Assembly (NCBI RefSeq): GCF_013782625.1
Contig: NZ_CP056199.1
Coordinates: 4,110,588-4,174,587 of the forward strand
Source: Enterobacter sp. RHBSTW-00994
GTDB taxonomy: Bacteria > Pseudomonadota > Gammaproteobacteria > Enterobacterales > Enterobacteriaceae
DNA length: 64,000 nt
Direction: 5' to 3'
A program made the translations under genes and the position numbers. The notes below the pieces were generated by a model. That model saw nothing but the letters and a program-made list of their open reading frames with translations, did not search any database and had not been told where the DNA came from. This document shows, in pieces, positions 47,337 through 59,791 of this stretch; position 1 is the stretch's first letter, and each line of letters begins with the position of its first letter.

Positions 47337-48220
47337 TTTACCTCTCCCTGTTTTTCTTCCTGCCAGAACTGGAATGCATCGCGGGCATTCCAGTTCTCAT
47401 GTACCACTTTTTTCACTGCTTTCAGCATGGCAAGCGGTGCGCTGGACTGGAAGATGTTACGCCCCATATCCACGCCGGACGCCCCCTGATCGATCGCCCG
47501 CCAGCACATCTCCAGCGCCTCGTGCTCCGGCAGTTTTTTGCCGCCCGCAATCACAATCGGTACAGGGCAGCTGGCCGTCACTTTTTCAAAGCCGTCATCG
47601 GTGTAGTACGTTTTCACGAACTGCGCCCCTATTTCGGCGGCAATGCGGCTGGCAAGCGAGAAGTAACGTGCATCACGGGCCATCTCTTTGCCCACCCCCG
47701 TCACCGCCAGCGTCGGGATGCCGTAGCGGCTACCCGCATCCACCAGTTTGATGATGTTGTTGATCGACTGATGCTCAAATTCACTGCCGATATAAACCTG
47801 TGCCGCCACTGCGCAGACATTCAGACGCAGAGCATCTTCCATCGCCACCGCGACACACTCGTTGGACAGCTCACCTAAAATGGAATTGCCGCCTGAGGCA
47901 CGAAGCACAACAGGTTTGTTGGTCGCTGGCGGAACCTGGCTGCGCAAAATACCGCGCGTACACATCAGCACATCGGTTTCCCCGAACAGTGGCGCAATAG
48001 AGAGATCGATACGCTCAAGCCCGGTCGTCGGCCCCTGAAAATAGCCATGGTCAAAGGCCAGCATCACCGTGCGGTTGCTTTTCGGGTTAAAGATGCGCGC
48101 CAGCCGCGACTGCATCCCCCAGTCCAGCGCGCCACACCCTTTCAGAGTGAAGGGCACGTTTTGCTGCGGTGTGCCGATGCCAAAATCTTTGCCGTCTTTG
48201 ATGTCGTCTAAATCAGCCAT
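47333..48220 (-). CDS. lsrF: 3-hydroxy-5-phosphonooxypentane-2,4-dione thiolase LsrF
   Basis: LsrF is a class I aldolase-like enzyme that transfers an acetyl group from the phospho-AI-2 derivative to CoA. The 295-aa TIM-barrel protein has '[13 protein letters not shown]' and '[12 protein letters not shown]', where the lysine forms the Schiff base. E. coli LsrF is 291 aa. It follows lsrB by 11 nt and overlaps lsrG by 4 nt. Confidence 0.95.
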   Translation of the reverse strand: MADLDDIKDGKDFGIGTPQQNVPFTLKGCGALDWGMQSRLARIFNPKSNRTVMLAFDHGYFQGPTTGLERIDLSIAPLFGETDVLMCTRGILRSQVPPATNKPVVLRASGGNSILGELSNECVAVAMEDALRLNVCAVAAQVYIGSEFEHQSINNIIKLVDAGSRYGIPTLAVTGVGKEMARDARYFSLASRIAAEIGAQFVKTYYTDDGFEKVTASCPVPIVIAGGKKLPEHEALEMCWRAIDQGASGVDMGRNIFQSSAPLAMLKAVKKVVHENWNARDAFQFWQEEKQGEVK

Positions 48221-48231
48221 TTGCTCCCCCG

Positions 48232-49233
48232 TCAGAAATCGTATTTGTTGATGTTCTCTTTGGTGAACACCACGCGTTCCGGCAGTAACACAATGCCATT
48301 GCCTTTCGCCTCATACTGGTAACCCTGAACGCTGTTCGGCTCGACCTTCAGCGTCCCAATGTCTTTTACGTCCACGCTGTCGCCAACGTTAAGATCGCCC
48401 TTTTTCAACAAATGATCGGCGACATTGACCGCAATTTTTCCCTGCTGTACGACATCCCACAGGCCGAACGCTTTCACCGTACCGCGCTCAACGTAAGGAC
48501 GCATCACGTTCGGGGTACTGAATCCCACAATCGCCACACCTTCACGCTTCAGGTTTTCTGCTGCCTGTGCTGCGGCGGGCAAGGCGTTGGCATCCGGGGC
48601 GATGATCGCGTCCAGATCCGGGTAGGCTTTTAAGATCCCTTCGGCGGTTTGCAGGGATTTGGTCGCGTCGTTGTAGCCAAACTGGGTGGTAACAATTTGC
48701 CACTGAGGATGATCTTTCTCGATTTTAGCTTTCGCCTCTTTCACCCACTGGTTCTGGTCCGTGACGGTGGGGCTTGAGTAGAAGAAAGCCACTTTGGCAT
48801 TGGGTTTGCTGACTTGTTTACCTGCCATCTCCACCAGCAGGCCGCCGAGCTGTTCCGGGGTCCCCTGGTTGATGTAAATGCTGCGGCATTCCGGTTTGGT
48901 ATCAGAATCCCAGGTGAGAACTTTCACGCCGCGCTGCATTGCCCTCTTCAGCGCCGGGCAGAGGCCGTCAGGCGACACGGCGGAGACGATAATGGCGTTA
49001 TAGCCCTGGTTCACAAAGTTATTGATGAGCTGCACCTGACCAGAGACGCTCGGTTCGGTCGGGCCATCGTAGGTCACGTCTGCGCCAAGGGCTTTCCCGG
49101 CCTCTTTCGCACCATTACCCCCGCTGGTAAAGAACCCCACCCCCACTAGCTTAGGAATAAAGGCAATGCGGTCTGCCGCCTGCGCCGATGCGAAGCTGAG
49201 TGCCATCGCCAGGACTATCAGTTTTGTTTTCAT
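48232..49233 (-). CDS. lsrB: AI-2 periplasmic binding protein LsrB
   Basis: LsrB binds autoinducer-2 in the periplasm and presents it to LsrCD. The 333-aa protein has a signal peptide (cleavage [10 protein letters not shown]), '[20 protein letters not shown]', '[20 protein letters not shown]' and '[19 protein letters not shown]', which carry the ligand-contact residues (Lys, Asp, Asp) described for Salmonella LsrB. The start at 49233 has GGAG before it and makes a normal signal peptide. It overlaps lsrD by 4 nt. Confidence 0.95.
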   Translation of the reverse strand: MKTKLIVLAMALSFASAQAADRIAFIPKLVGVGFFTSGGNGAKEAGKALGADVTYDGPTEPSVSGQVQLINNFVNQGYNAIIVSAVSPDGLCPALKRAMQRGVKVLTWDSDTKPECRSIYINQGTPEQLGGLLVEMAGKQVSKPNAKVAFFYSSPTVTDQNQWVKEAKAKIEKDHPQWQIVTTQFGYNDATKSLQTAEGILKAYPDLDAIIAPDANALPAAAQAAENLKREGVAIVGFSTPNVMRPYVERGTVKAFGLWDVVQQGKIAVNVADHLLKKGDLNVGDSVDVKDIGTLKVEPNSVQGYQYEAKGNGIVLLPERVVFTKENINKYDF

Positions 49234-50213
49234 CTTACGCTCCGGGTAGTTTTGAGGAAAAAATTGCGCACCCATTCACGGTGCAAGCTCAGCGACCGTC
49301 CCATTACCACGACAACCAACAGCGCCCCTGACAGCGCGCTCGACACCTGGCTGGGGATGCCGACCATCTGTAAACCTTGTTGCAGATACCCCACCAGCAG
49401 CGCCGCCAGTGCCGTACCAATAACCGAACCTGAACCGCCATAAATATTCGCTCCGCCCAGCACGGCGGCAGTGAGTGCAGGCATGAGCAAATCACGCCCT
49501 AAATCGGAGCGCGCGGAACCGAAATACGAGACCATCACCAGCGCAGCAATCGCGGACGCCACACCCACCAGGCCATACAGCGCGTAAGGCATACCGTTGA
49601 CCGACAGCGCCGCATAGCGCGCTGCGCGAGGGTTTTGCCCAATCAGAAACAGATGCCGGCCAAAGCGCCCGCGATGGGTGATGAGCCAGAAGAAAAAGGT
49701 GATCACCGCAAACAGCACCAGCGGGATCGGCAGACCGAAAACGGTGAGGTTGGCGAATGCCGTGAAGCTGTCCGGGAATCCGCCGATACCCTCATACCCC
49801 GTCGCCCCCGCCATGCCGGAGAGCAGCAGCGCGCCGCCGCCATAGAGATAGAGCGTCCCCAGCGTAATCACCAGTGGGCTGATGCCGGTGTAGTGGATAA
49901 GAGCCGCGTTGAACAAACCGCACAGCAGACCAAGCAGAAGAGTGAGCGGGATGGCGACAGCCATCGGCCAGCCCGCCTGCATCATCACGCCCAGCGCAAT
50001 AGCGCACAGACCAATGGTCGAGCCAAGGGAGATATCAATCCCGCCGCTGATGATCACCAACGTCAGAGGCAGTGCCACAATGCCAATGCAGATAAAATCA
50101 CTGGTGCTAAACAGCAGCATGTTGATATCCAGCATCCTCGGGTTAATCGCCCCGAAAAGCAGGATCTCCACCACCAGCAAAATCAGCAGCGCACTTTCCC
50201 AGCTACGTTTCAT
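49230..50213 (-). CDS. lsrD: AI-2 ABC transporter permease LsrD
   Basis: One of the two inner-membrane permeases of the AI-2 importer. The 327-aa protein has about nine hydrophobic segments and the family motif '[20 protein letters not shown]'. The conserved '[21 protein letters not shown]' segment contacts the ATPase. E. coli LsrD is 330 aa. Its stop overlaps the lsrB start by 4 nt, and lsrC ends 1 nt before its start. Confidence 0.95.
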   Translation of the reverse strand: MKRSWESALLILLVVEILLFGAINPRMLDINMLLFSTSDFICIGIVALPLTLVIISGGIDISLGSTIGLCAIALGVMMQAGWPMAVAIPLTLLLGLLCGLFNAALIHYTGISPLVITLGTLYLYGGGALLLSGMAGATGYEGIGGFPDSFTAFANLTVFGLPIPLVLFAVITFFFWLITHRGRFGRHLFLIGQNPRAARYAALSVNGMPYALYGLVGVASAIAALVMVSYFGSARSDLGRDLLMPALTAAVLGGANIYGGSGSVIGTALAALLVGYLQQGLQMVGIPSQVSSALSGALLVVVVMGRSLSLHREWVRNFFLKTTRSVR

Positions 50214-50214
50214 T

Positions 50215-51246
50215 TTACGCCACCTCTTTTTTGCGCTTCGGGAACGGTGTGACGTGCTTTCCCCCTTTATGACCCGGCTGGAAACGGCTGTATTTCAGCG
50301 CGCGCTGATGCCGTGCCAGCGCCTGTCGCAGGCGTCCATCAAGTACCAGAACCCCCAACAAAACCAGCCCGGCGATAAAGTCATTCCACCAGGCCGGAAG
50401 CCGGAACAGCACCAGGACGGTATCGATTTGCGTGAGAAAGAATGCCCCGAGAAAAGCGCCAATTAATGTGCCCGTCCCGCCCAACAACGAAATGCCGCCC
50501 AACACGCAGGCAGCAATGGCTTTCATCTCCAGCCCGCTCCCCGTCTGGTTCGGCACAAAGCCAATCTGCGAGGCAAAGACAATCCCGGCGCAGGCTGCCA
50601 GAACACCGTTCAGGGTGAAGGCAATCATGCGGGTACGGTTCACTGCCACGCCCAGCTGACGCGCAGCGGCGAGGTTATCGCCCACGGCATAAAAGTCACG
50701 GCCAAACACGGTGCGCGACAAGATCCACGCCCCCACCGCAGATAAAATCAGGACACCTGTGCCAATCGGTGAGATCCCCATGAAAAGCGGTTCCGAGAGA
50801 GATTTGAGGCTCGACGGTAAACCTTCAATCCACTTACCTCCCGTCCAGAGCAGCATGCCGCCGCGATACAACCCCAGCGTACCCAGCGTGGCAACGATGG
50901 CCGGGATCCGCAGCCCCACCACCAGTAAACCGTTAAATGCTCCCGCCAGTGCGCCAATCGCCAGGGCAAAAAGCATTGCAACCGGCAGGCTGTAGCCGCT
51001 GTTCAGGGCGACCCCGACGGCAATCGCGCACAGGCCAACGGTAGAGCCTACCGACACGTCGATATTGCGGGTTAACATCACCAGCGCTGCTCCGATCGCC
51101 AGCAGGATCAGGATCTGACTGCTGGCGAAAATCATCCCCAGCGTCTGAAAACTCAGATAAGCCGGGTTAAGGGCGACCAGTACCGCAAACAGCGCAATGA
51201 TCGCCAGCAACGCGCTGAGTTCACGGTTTTTCAGTAACGTCTTCAT
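50215..51246 (-). CDS. lsrC: AI-2 ABC transporter permease LsrC
   Basis: The second permease (343 aa; E. coli 342). It contains '[20 protein letters not shown]' and the ATPase-coupling segment '[21 protein letters not shown]', with about nine to ten membrane helices and a basic C-terminus. Its start overlaps the end of lsrA by 4 nt. Confidence 0.95.
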   Translation of the reverse strand: MKTLLKNRELSALLAIIALFAVLVALNPAYLSFQTLGMIFASSQILILLAIGAALVMLTRNIDVSVGSTVGLCAIAVGVALNSGYSLPVAMLFALAIGALAGAFNGLLVVGLRIPAIVATLGTLGLYRGGMLLWTGGKWIEGLPSSLKSLSEPLFMGISPIGTGVLILSAVGAWILSRTVFGRDFYAVGDNLAAARQLGVAVNRTRMIAFTLNGVLAACAGIVFASQIGFVPNQTGSGLEMKAIAACVLGGISLLGGTGTLIGAFLGAFFLTQIDTVLVLFRLPAWWNDFIAGLVLLGVLVLDGRLRQALARHQRALKYSRFQPGHKGGKHVTPFPKRKKEVA

Positions 51247-52730
51247 GATTGCCCTCCGAACGCCAGCGCCATCATGCGGTCGAGGCTGACGGCATGGCGC
51301 GGCAACTCGCCGCTGAGTACGCCCTGATGCATCACCAGCACGCGGTCCGCCAGTCCGGGGAACTCGTCGAGATCGCTTGAGATCATCAGTACCGCCACGT
51401 TTTGTGCCGCCACGCTTTTGATCAACTGGTAGATATCCGCGCGAGCTGACACATCCACGCCGCGCGTGGGTTCATCGACAATCAGCAACAGTGGATTGGC
51501 CTCCAGGCAGCGCGCCAGCAATACCTTCTGCTGGTTGCCTCCCGAAAGCGTGCGTACAGTTTGATCAGGATGATTAAGCTTGATCCCCAGCGCCCGGTGA
51601 TAACGCTCCACCACTGCGGCTTCGCGCTTACGCTGTTGCCATAGCGACGGCTCATTCAGGGCGACGGTGTTCCATCGAATCGGCGCATCCAGGAACAAGC
51701 CGGAAACCTGACGATCTTCGGGCAGATAAACCAGCCCTTTGTCCAGCCGCGAGAGAATGGAGTCTCCCGTAATATCCTGATTTTCCAGCCAGACGCGACC
51801 GCCGCGTACCGGACGCAGGCCATAGAGCGTTTCGGCAAACTCGGTGCGCCCGGAGCCCACCAGTCCGGCCAGGCCGACGATCTCACCGGCGTAGATCTCC
51901 AGGCTTAAATCAATAAACCCTTCTCCTGTGAGATCGTCCACGCGCAGCACCGGAAAATCCTGCGCCTGCGTGCGCCGGTTTCCCGGCAGCGCCAGCCACA
52001 GCTTTTGTGTATCACTCAACCCCTGCTCGCGACTGACTGGCGTCATGGCCGCGATCAGCGCATTGTCATCAAACCGCGCCGTTTCCCCGCTCAGGACCAC
52101 CGCGCCGTCGCGCATTACCGAAACGTGGCTCGCCAGCTGGCGGATCTCCGGCAGCTTATGCGAGATGAACACGATGCCGACACCCAGATCCTGCAAGGCG
52201 CAGATCTGGCGAAACAGCCGTTCGGTTTCCCCTGGTGTCAACGACGCGGTGGGTTCATCCAGGATCAGGATCGTGGCGTTACGCATTAGCCCGCGCAGGA
52301 TCTCCACCATCTGTTGATCCGCAACTTCCAGCGTACTGGCAGCAGCATCAAGGTTGATCTGGCACTGCAACTGCTGAAGTTTGTCAGCCAGCTTCTGTTC
52401 AAGACCCGGTTCACGCGGCAGGCGAAAGAGGATGTTTTCGCGTACGGTCAGGTTGGGAAACAGCATCGGCTCCTGCGGGACAAGGTAAATGCCCAGCTTA
52501 TGCGCCTGCCCAGGATTGAGCCGCGCAAATGCCTGCCCTGCGACGGAAAGTTCACCGCTATCCGGCGTCTCGACCCCGGCAATAATTTTCATCAGCGTTG
52601 ATTTTCCGGCCCCGTTCCCGCCCATCAGCGCATGCACCTGGCCCGCCAGCAGTGTGAAATCAATGCCTTTCAATACCGGCACGCCGGAAAACTGCTTGCA
52701 GATATCGCGCGCTTCGATCAGTGGTGTCAT
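51243..52730 (-). CDS. lsrA: AI-2 ABC transporter ATPase LsrA
   Basis: The duplicated ATPase of the importer (495 aa). The N-terminal half has Walker [11 protein letters not shown] and Walker [12 protein letters not shown]. The C-terminal half has the degenerate Walker A '[12 protein letters not shown]', signature LSGGNQQK and Walker [13 protein letters not shown], the usual pattern for sugar-type fused ATPases. The ATG at 52730 ([10 protein letters not shown]) has GGAG at 5 nt and is preferred over an ATG immediately before it. A LsrR-type quasi-palindrome starts 14 nt upstream. Confidence 0.95.
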   Translation of the reverse strand: MTPLIEARDICKQFSGVPVLKGIDFTLLAGQVHALMGGNGAGKSTLMKIIAGVETPDSGELSVAGQAFARLNPGQAHKLGIYLVPQEPMLFPNLTVRENILFRLPREPGLEQKLADKLQQLQCQINLDAAASTLEVADQQMVEILRGLMRNATILILDEPTASLTPGETERLFRQICALQDLGVGIVFISHKLPEIRQLASHVSVMRDGAVVLSGETARFDDNALIAAMTPVSREQGLSDTQKLWLALPGNRRTQAQDFPVLRVDDLTGEGFIDLSLEIYAGEIVGLAGLVGSGRTEFAETLYGLRPVRGGRVWLENQDITGDSILSRLDKGLVYLPEDRQVSGLFLDAPIRWNTVALNEPSLWQQRKREAAVVERYHRALGIKLNHPDQTVRTLSGGNQQKVLLARCLEANPLLLIVDEPTRGVDVSARADIYQLIKSVAAQNVAVLMISSDLDEFPGLADRVLVMHQGVLSGELPRHAVSLDRMMALAFGGQS

Positions 52731-52743
52731 CATCGCTCCGCCA

Positions 52744-52778
52744 TTGAACAAATGATTTTTAGATTTAATAATGTTCAA
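52744..52778. promoter_or_regulatory. Candidate LsrR operator near lsrA
   Basis: An inverted repeat TTGAACA ... TGTTCAA over 35 nt with an AT-rich centre, directly before lsrA. It shares a 33-nt pattern (GAACAnATGAT ... TTCAA) with the element at 52911-52943, one next to each divergent start codon, as expected for a repressor that controls lsrA and its own gene. Confidence 0.6.
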
Positions 52779-52910
52779 AAGCGTAGACGGTGAACTATAT
52801 TTACAACCGTGCAGGGATCACAGTTTTATCGATTAAGATCCAGATAAACCGGAAACAATCTAAAAGATCTGTTTTGCCGCGTGGCTCACATTTTCCGCCC
52901 GCGCCATCAC

Positions 52911-52943
52911 GAACATATGATCTAAATTTTTATAAGAGTTCAA
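52911..52943. promoter_or_regulatory. Candidate LsrR operator near lsrR
   Basis: GAACATATGATC ... AAGAGTTCAA, 33 nt, ending 2 nt before the lsrR ATG. The length equals that of the lsrA-side copy and the flanks agree (GAACA-ATGAT on the left, TTCAA on the right). The 215-bp gap between them should also contain CRP sites, but I found no convincing one. Confidence 0.55.
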
Positions 52944-52945
52944 AC

Positions 52946-53917
52946 ATGAGCGATAAACGCATTGCGGAAGAAAGCCGGTTTGCCGGGCTGGCACTGGCAG
53001 AAGAAGAACTGGTGGCTCGCGTCGCCTGGTGCTACTACCACGACGGGTTGACGCAGAACGACATTGGCGAGCGCCTGGGTCTGCCGCGTCTGAAGATTTC
53101 GCGTTTACTGGAAAAAGGGCGTCAGTCTGGCGTCATCCGCGTGCAGATCAACTCCCGTTACGAGGGTTGCCTGGCGCTGGAAACAGAGTTGCAGCAGCAC
53201 TTTGGGCTGAAACTGGTGCGCGTAATGCCAGCCCTGAATACCCCACCAATGAACGTGCGGCTAGGCATTGGTGCAGCACAGTCATTAATGGGTGTACTGG
53301 AACCTGGACAGTTACTGGCAGTGGGATTTGGCGAAACGACCATGAGCTGCCTTCAGCATTTAAGCGGGTTTATTAGCTCACAACAGGTTCGCCTGGTGAC
53401 GCTCTCCGGTGGCGTGGGGCCGTATATGACCGGTATCGGCCAACTTGATGCCGCCTGTAGCGTCAGCATGATCCCCGCCCCGCTTCGTGTGTCATCCGCC
53501 GAAGTCGCGGGGATCTTACGACGAGAAACCAGCGTTCGGGATGTGATCCTCGCGGCTACCGCCGCCGATGTTGCCGTGGTGGGGATTGGCGCAGTGAATC
53601 AACGCCGTGATGCCACCATTTTGCGATCCGGCTATATCACTGAAGGTGAACAGCTGATGTATGCCCGCAAAGGCGCAGTGGGCGACATCCTTGGCTACTT
53701 CCTCAATGCCGAAGGAGAACGGGTCGACGAGCTTGCGATCCACCGTGAATTACTGGGGGTCACGCTGGACGAACTGGCACAGCTACCCACTATCGTTGGC
53801 GTCGCCGGTGGAGAAGAAAAAGCCGATGCGATTTATGCCGCACTGAAAGGTCGCCGTATCAATGGCCTGGTGACGGAAGAGACGACAGCCCGCGCGGTGC
53901 TGGCTCTGGCGAAGTAA
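52946..53917 (+). CDS. lsrR: lsr operon repressor LsrR
   Basis: LsrR is a SorC-family repressor released by phospho-AI-2. The 323-aa protein has an N-terminal helix-turn-helix ('[20 protein letters not shown]') and a sugar-phosphate-isomerase-like ligand domain ('[20 protein letters not shown]', '[16 protein letters not shown]', '[19 protein letters not shown]'). The start at 52946 ([10 protein letters not shown]) fits the 317-aa E. coli protein; the frame is open 156 nt upstream through the operator region. It is 32 nt from lsrK on the same strand. Confidence 0.94.
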   Translation: MSDKRIAEESRFAGLALAEEELVARVAWCYYHDGLTQNDIGERLGLPRLKISRLLEKGRQSGVIRVQINSRYEGCLALETELQQHFGLKLVRVMPALNTPPMNVRLGIGAAQSLMGVLEPGQLLAVGFGETTMSCLQHLSGFISSQQVRLVTLSGGVGPYMTGIGQLDAACSVSMIPAPLRVSSAEVAGILRRETSVRDVILAATAADVAVVGIGAVNQRRDATILRSGYITEGEQLMYARKGAVGDILGYFLNAEGERVDELAIHRELLGVTLDELAQLPTIVGVAGGEEKADAIYAALKGRRINGLVTEETTARAVLALAK

Positions 53918-53949
53918 GAGCTTGCCCTGCGCCTGACACGAGGCATGCC

Positions 53950-55569
53950 ATGAGTTACCTTTTAGCGTTAGATGCAGGGACCGGAAGCGTTCGCGCTGTG
54001 ATTTTTGATCTGCACGGCAACCAGATAGCCGTCGGCCAGGCAGAGTGGATACACCTGAGTGTGGAAAACGTGCCGGGCTCAATGGAGTTCGACCTTGAGA
54101 CGAACTGGCGGCTCGCCTGCCAGTGCATTCATCAGGCGCTGGAACGCGCCCATCTGAACGCCGCTGATATTCAGTCCATTGCCTGTTGTTCAATGCGGGA
54201 AGGCATCGTCCTGTATGATCGTAACGGTGATGCCATCTGGGCCTGCGCCAACGTTGACGCCCGCGCCAGCCGCGAAGTGGCAGAGCTGAAAGAGATCCAC
54301 GACTACCGTTTCGAATCCGAAGTGTATGACGTTTCCGGCCAGACGCTGGCGCTGAGTGCCATGCCGCGCCTGCTGTGGCTGGCACACCATCGCCCGGATA
54401 TTTACCGTAAAGCGGCGACCATCACCATGATCAGCGACTGGCTGGCGGCAAAACTTTCCGGCGAGCTGGCGGTTGACCCCTCTAACGCCGGAACCACCGG
54501 CATGCTGGATCTCTTCACCCGCGACTGGCGTCCGGCACTGCTGGACATGGCCGGGCTACGGGCCGATATCCTCTCCCCGGTAAAAGAGACGGGAACATTA
54601 CTGGGGGCGGTTACGCCTGCAGCAGCACAGCAAAGTGGTCTGCGGGAAGGTACACCTGTCGTGATGGGCGGCGGAGATGTGCAGCTTGGTTGTCTGGGCC
54701 TGGGCGTGGTGCGTCCCGGACAAACGGCCGTACTGGGCGGCACGTTCTGGCAGCAGGTGGTGAATCTGCCACAGGTACGTACCGATCCGGAAATGAACAT
54801 TCGCGTCAATCCACACGTTATTCCCGGCATGGCGCAAGCTGAGTCGATCAGCTTCTTCACCGGGCTGACGATGCGCTGGTTCCGGGACGCCTTTTGTGCA
54901 GAAGAAAAACTGATCGCCGGGCGGATGGGGATGGATACTTACTCCCTGCTCGAAGAGATGGCGAGCCGCGTCCCTGCGGGTTCGCACGGCGTGATGCCGA
55001 TTTTCTCTGATGCGATGCACTTTAAGCAGTGGTATCACGCTGCCCCCTCGTTTATTAACCTCTCCATCGACCCGGAAAAATGCAACAAAGCGACCCTTTT
55101 CCGTGCGTTGGAAGAGAACGCAGCAATTGTCTCCGCCTGCAACCTGGCGCAGATTTCCCGCTTCTCCGGTGTCGCGTTTGAAAGCCTGGTGTTTGCGGGC
55201 GGAGGGGCTAAAGGCGCGCTATGGAGCCAGATATTAAGCGATGTCACCGGGCTACCGGTGCGTGTGCCTGAAGTGAAGGAAGCCACTGCGCTGGGTTGTG
55301 CCATCGCAGCGGGAACCGGGGCTGGACTGTTCAGCGATATGGCCAGTACAGGCGAGCACCTGGTGAAATGGAGCCGGGAGTTTATGCCAAACCCGCAACA
55401 CCGCGAGCTGTACGACGGCATGATGCAGAAATGGCAGGCGGTTTACGCTGACCAGCTTGGGCTGGTCGACAGCGGGCTAACCACGTCAATGTGGCAGGCC
55501 CCGGGGCTGGTGCGTTCCCCCTCACCCCATAGAGCCGAGGGGGAAAATCAGACCAAACCCGCCCTTTAA
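53950..55569 (+). CDS. lsrK: Autoinducer-2 kinase LsrK
   Basis: LsrK phosphorylates imported AI-2, trapping it and making the LsrR inducer. The 539-aa FGGY-family kinase has '[20 protein letters not shown]', '[16 protein letters not shown]'-like core sequence and the C-terminal '[20 protein letters not shown]' nucleotide motif. E. coli LsrK (530 aa) ends at TTSLWKAPGL. Here the frame continues after [10 protein letters not shown] with about 19 extra residues encoded by a palindrome (55516-55544), so the end is repeat-derived. Confidence 0.95.
   Translation: MSYLLALDAGTGSVRAVIFDLHGNQIAVGQAEWIHLSVENVPGSMEFDLETNWRLACQCIHQALERAHLNAADIQSIACCSMREGIVLYDRNGDAIWACANVDARASREVAELKEIHDYRFESEVYDVSGQTLALSAMPRLLWLAHHRPDIYRKAATITMISDWLAAKLSGELAVDPSNAGTTGMLDLFTRDWRPALLDMAGLRADILSPVKETGTLLGAVTPAAAQQSGLREGTPVVMGGGDVQLGCLGLGVVRPGQTAVLGGTFWQQVVNLPQVRTDPEMNIRVNPHVIPGMAQAESISFFTGLTMRWFRDAFCAEEKLIAGRMGMDTYSLLEEMASRVPAGSHGVMPIFSDAMHFKQWYHAAPSFINLSIDPEKCNKATLFRALEENAAIVSACNLAQISRFSGVAFESLVFAGGGAKGALWSQILSDVTGLPVRVPEVKEATALGCAIAAGTGAGLFSDMASTGEHLVKWSREFMPNPQHRELYDGMMQKWQAVYADQLGLVDSGLTTSMWQAPGLVRSPSPHRAEGENQTKPAL
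55516..55544. repeat. Palindrome within the 3' end of lsrK
   Basis: TCCCCCTC ... GAGGGGGA forms a stem inside the last codons of lsrK. It belongs to the same CCCTCNCC-type palindrome class seen at 23581, 55586 and 62066. Confidence 0.5.
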
Positions 55570-55585
55570 GAACACACCAGACTGT

Positions 55586-55610
55586 CCCCTTTCCCCTACA
55601 GGGAGAGGGG
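55586..55610. repeat. CCCCTTTCCC/GGGAGAGGGG palindrome after lsrK
   Basis: A stem of about 10 bp (CCCCTTTCCC with GGGAGAGGGG) around a CTACA loop, 17 nt after the lsrK stop. It may stabilise or end the lsrRK transcript and belongs to the dispersed palindrome class seen elsewhere in the window. Confidence 0.5.
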
Positions 55611-55696
55611 TTGAGTGAGGAACGCCTTTCTTTGAATCCCATCACAATCATTTGATCCCGCTTTTACCTTTCTTCTGCCGCTGGCTAAATTAATAA

Positions 55697-57760
<2,064 letters not shown>

Positions 57761-57787
57761 CGGCATTGCCAGATAATCAGGACAAAA

Positions 57788-57816
57788 GCAAAACGGCAAC
57801 CAGGTTGCCGTTTTTA
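57788..57816. terminator. Bidirectional terminator between fadH and rlmG
   Basis: AAAACGGCAAC-CAG-GTTGCCGTTTTT, with A-rich and T-rich flanks, between the convergent fadH and rlmG stops. Confidence 0.85.
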
Positions 57817-57873
57817 GTGTTTGTGCCCTCTTCCCATGAGAGGATTGGAATGAGGGCATCACGCCTCTGTAGG

Positions 57874-59010
57874 TTAGCGGCGGCGGCCCAGCTTAACGGC
57901 TTTCAGCACCACGAATTTATTGTTGGTCGCAATCGTGGTGCAGTTACCGAAGATCTTCTTCAGCTTGTGGAAGTAATCCAGATGACGGTTCGCCACAATG
58001 TACAGCTCGCCGTTAATTTTCAGGCAACGACGCGCATGGTGGAACATCTCCCAGGCGACGTTATCCGTCAGCGCATGCTTCTGGTGGAACGGCGGGTTAC
58101 ACAGCACCGCGTTGAAGCGGAACGGCTCCACGCCAGAAAGTGCGTTGTTAATCATAAACTCGCAGCGGTCCAGCGCCTCTGGCATGTTGGTTTCCACGTT
58201 AAGACGGCTGGAAGCCACGGCCATTGGCGATTCATCGCTAAAGACGACGCTGGCTTCTGGATTCTTCGCTAACAGGGTCAGGCCAATAACACCGTTACCA
58301 CAGCCCAGATCGACGATCTCACCTTCCAGATTTTCCGGCAGATGCTCGATAAAGAAGCGAGCACCAATATCCAGACCGGTACGGGAGAAGACGTTCGCGT
58401 GGTTGTGGATCGTCCAGTCTGTGCCATCCAGTTTCCAGCACAGCGTTTCAGGCGCGTCGGCCAGTTCTGGCGCACTGAACGTACAGTTGATCAGACGCGC
58501 TTTTTTCCACGCCAGTGTGGTCGTTGTCGGACCGAGCACTTTCTCGAACAATTCCAGCGTGGAGTTATGGATATCACGCGCCTTTGCGCCCGCGATAATA
58601 CGGGTTTGCGGAGTGACGACTTTACGCAGTGCGCGCAATTGCTGTTCCAGCAATGCCATGGTTTTAGGCACTTTAATCAGCACCACGCCCGGCGCCTGTG
58701 GGTATTCCGCCGTGCTGTCGAGGAACTTAACGCTGGCTTCCTCGATGTCGTTGTGGCGCAGGTTTTCACGCGTCGCCAGCTCGCTTAAATAGGAATCACC
58801 GATGCTGTAAGGCGTGTGTTCAGCCAGGGCACAGCCCAGCGCGCCAAACGCGTCATTCAGGATCAGAACCGGGCCGCTGATTTCGGTCTCATCCAACTGT
58901 TGCAGCAGATATTCATCCGCCGCTTCCCACGCCATAAGCGGGTTCACGTCGTCCGTTTCCGGGAAACGTTTAAGGTTGAGTGAACGGAAACCGTTGTCTA
59001 AGTGGCTCAT
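57874..59010 (-). CDS. rlmG: 23S rRNA (guanine-1835-N2) methyltransferase RlmG
   Basis: RlmG methylates G1835 of 23S rRNA. The 378-aa protein, the E. coli length, has an N-terminal RlmG-specific domain and a C-terminal SAM-dependent methyltransferase domain with '[20 protein letters not shown]' (SAM binding) and the catalytic '[14 protein letters not shown]' (NPPF motif). It is divergent from ygjP. Confidence 0.95.
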   Translation of the reverse strand: MSHLDNGFRSLNLKRFPETDDVNPLMAWEAADEYLLQQLDETEISGPVLILNDAFGALGCALAEHTPYSIGDSYLSELATRENLRHNDIEEASVKFLDSTAEYPQAPGVVLIKVPKTMALLEQQLRALRKVVTPQTRIIAGAKARDIHNSTLELFEKVLGPTTTTLAWKKARLINCTFSAPELADAPETLCWKLDGTDWTIHNHANVFSRTGLDIGARFFIEHLPENLEGEIVDLGCGNGVIGLTLLAKNPEASVVFSDESPMAVASSRLNVETNMPEALDRCEFMINNALSGVEPFRFNAVLCNPPFHQKHALTDNVAWEMFHHARRCLKINGELYIVANRHLDYFHKLKKIFGNCTTIATNNKFVVLKAVKLGRRR

Positions 59011-59095
59011 CGGCCCTCCTGAGTGGTAAAATTTCGGCGTTATCCCTGAAAAGGGTGCGTGAGTATATACTCTTTATTGTCGATTTGGGGCTTTG

Positions 59096-59596
59096 ATGAA
59101 CCAACTAACTTATCTCCAGGGCTACCCGGAGAGCTTACTTTCCCAGGTTCACACGTTAATTTCCGAGCAAAGGCTGGGTGACGTGCTGGAAAAACGCTAC
59201 CCCGACTCACACGGCATTACGACCGATAAAGCTCTCTGGCAGTATACGCAGGATATGAAAAACCGGTATCTGAAGAGCGCATCCCCCATTAATAAAGTGA
59301 TGTATGACAACAAGATCCACGTATTGAAGAACGCGCTTGGTCTGCACACGGCCATCTCCCGTGTGCAGGGTGGTAAGCTGAAAGCTAAAGCCGAGATCCG
59401 CGTGGCAACCGTATTTCGCAATGCGCCGGAAGCATTCTTGCGCATGATTGTGGTACACGAGCTGGCGCATCTTAAAGAAAAAGAGCATGACAAAGCGTTT
59501 TATTCCCTGTGCTGCCACATGGAGCCGCAGTATCACCAGCTGGAGTTCGATACCCGTTTGTGGCTTACGCATTTATCGTTAAAGGCTCTCCCCTAA
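59096..59596 (+). CDS. ygjP: YgjP family metallohydrolase
   Basis: A 166-aa member of the YgjP/DUF45 metallopeptidase-like family with the HExxH zinc motif (VVHELAHLKEKEHDKAF; the third ligand His is in the same segment). E. coli YgjP has been reported to act as a UTP pyrophosphatase; peptidase activity is not established. The ATG at 59096 is chosen over the TTG one codon earlier. Its stop lies at the edge of the ERIC element. Confidence 0.92.
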   Translation: MNQLTYLQGYPESLLSQVHTLISEQRLGDVLEKRYPDSHGITTDKALWQYTQDMKNRYLKSASPINKVMYDNKIHVLKNALGLHTAISRVQGGKLKAKAEIRVATVFRNAPEAFLRMIVVHELAHLKEKEHDKAFYSLCCHMEPQYHQLEFDTRLWLTHLSLKALP

Positions 59597-59712
59597 AGTA
59601 TTCAGGTTGCCGTAAGGCGGCGACGAAGTGAATCCCCAGGAGATTACATCAGCAAGTGGTTGGGGTGAGCGAGGAAAGCCAACGCAGCGGCAGCCTGAAT
59701 AATGACGGGGAT
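59590..59712. repeat. ERIC (IRU) palindromic element
   Basis: About 123 bp with the ERIC core GTGAATCCCCAGGAGATTAC, TGGGGTGAGCGAGGAAAGCC and the end TGAATAATGACGGGG. The left end (TATTCAGGTTGCCG around 59599-59612) is inverted relative to the right end (CGGCAGCCTGAATAATG). It sits between ygjP and ygjR and starts over the ygjP stop codon. Confidence 0.92.
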
Positions 59713-59791
59713 GCGCAATAGCGCACTCGTTTTGTCATGATGACGTGCTACAGTGGCTAAAGGTTCCCAGCTACGGAGTACGTAAACGTTT

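Noticed and set aside
52790-52945. Longer LsrR starting at 52790
   Set aside because: The extra 52 residues have no counterpart in E. coli LsrR and would be encoded by the operator region; the start at 52946 fits length and context.
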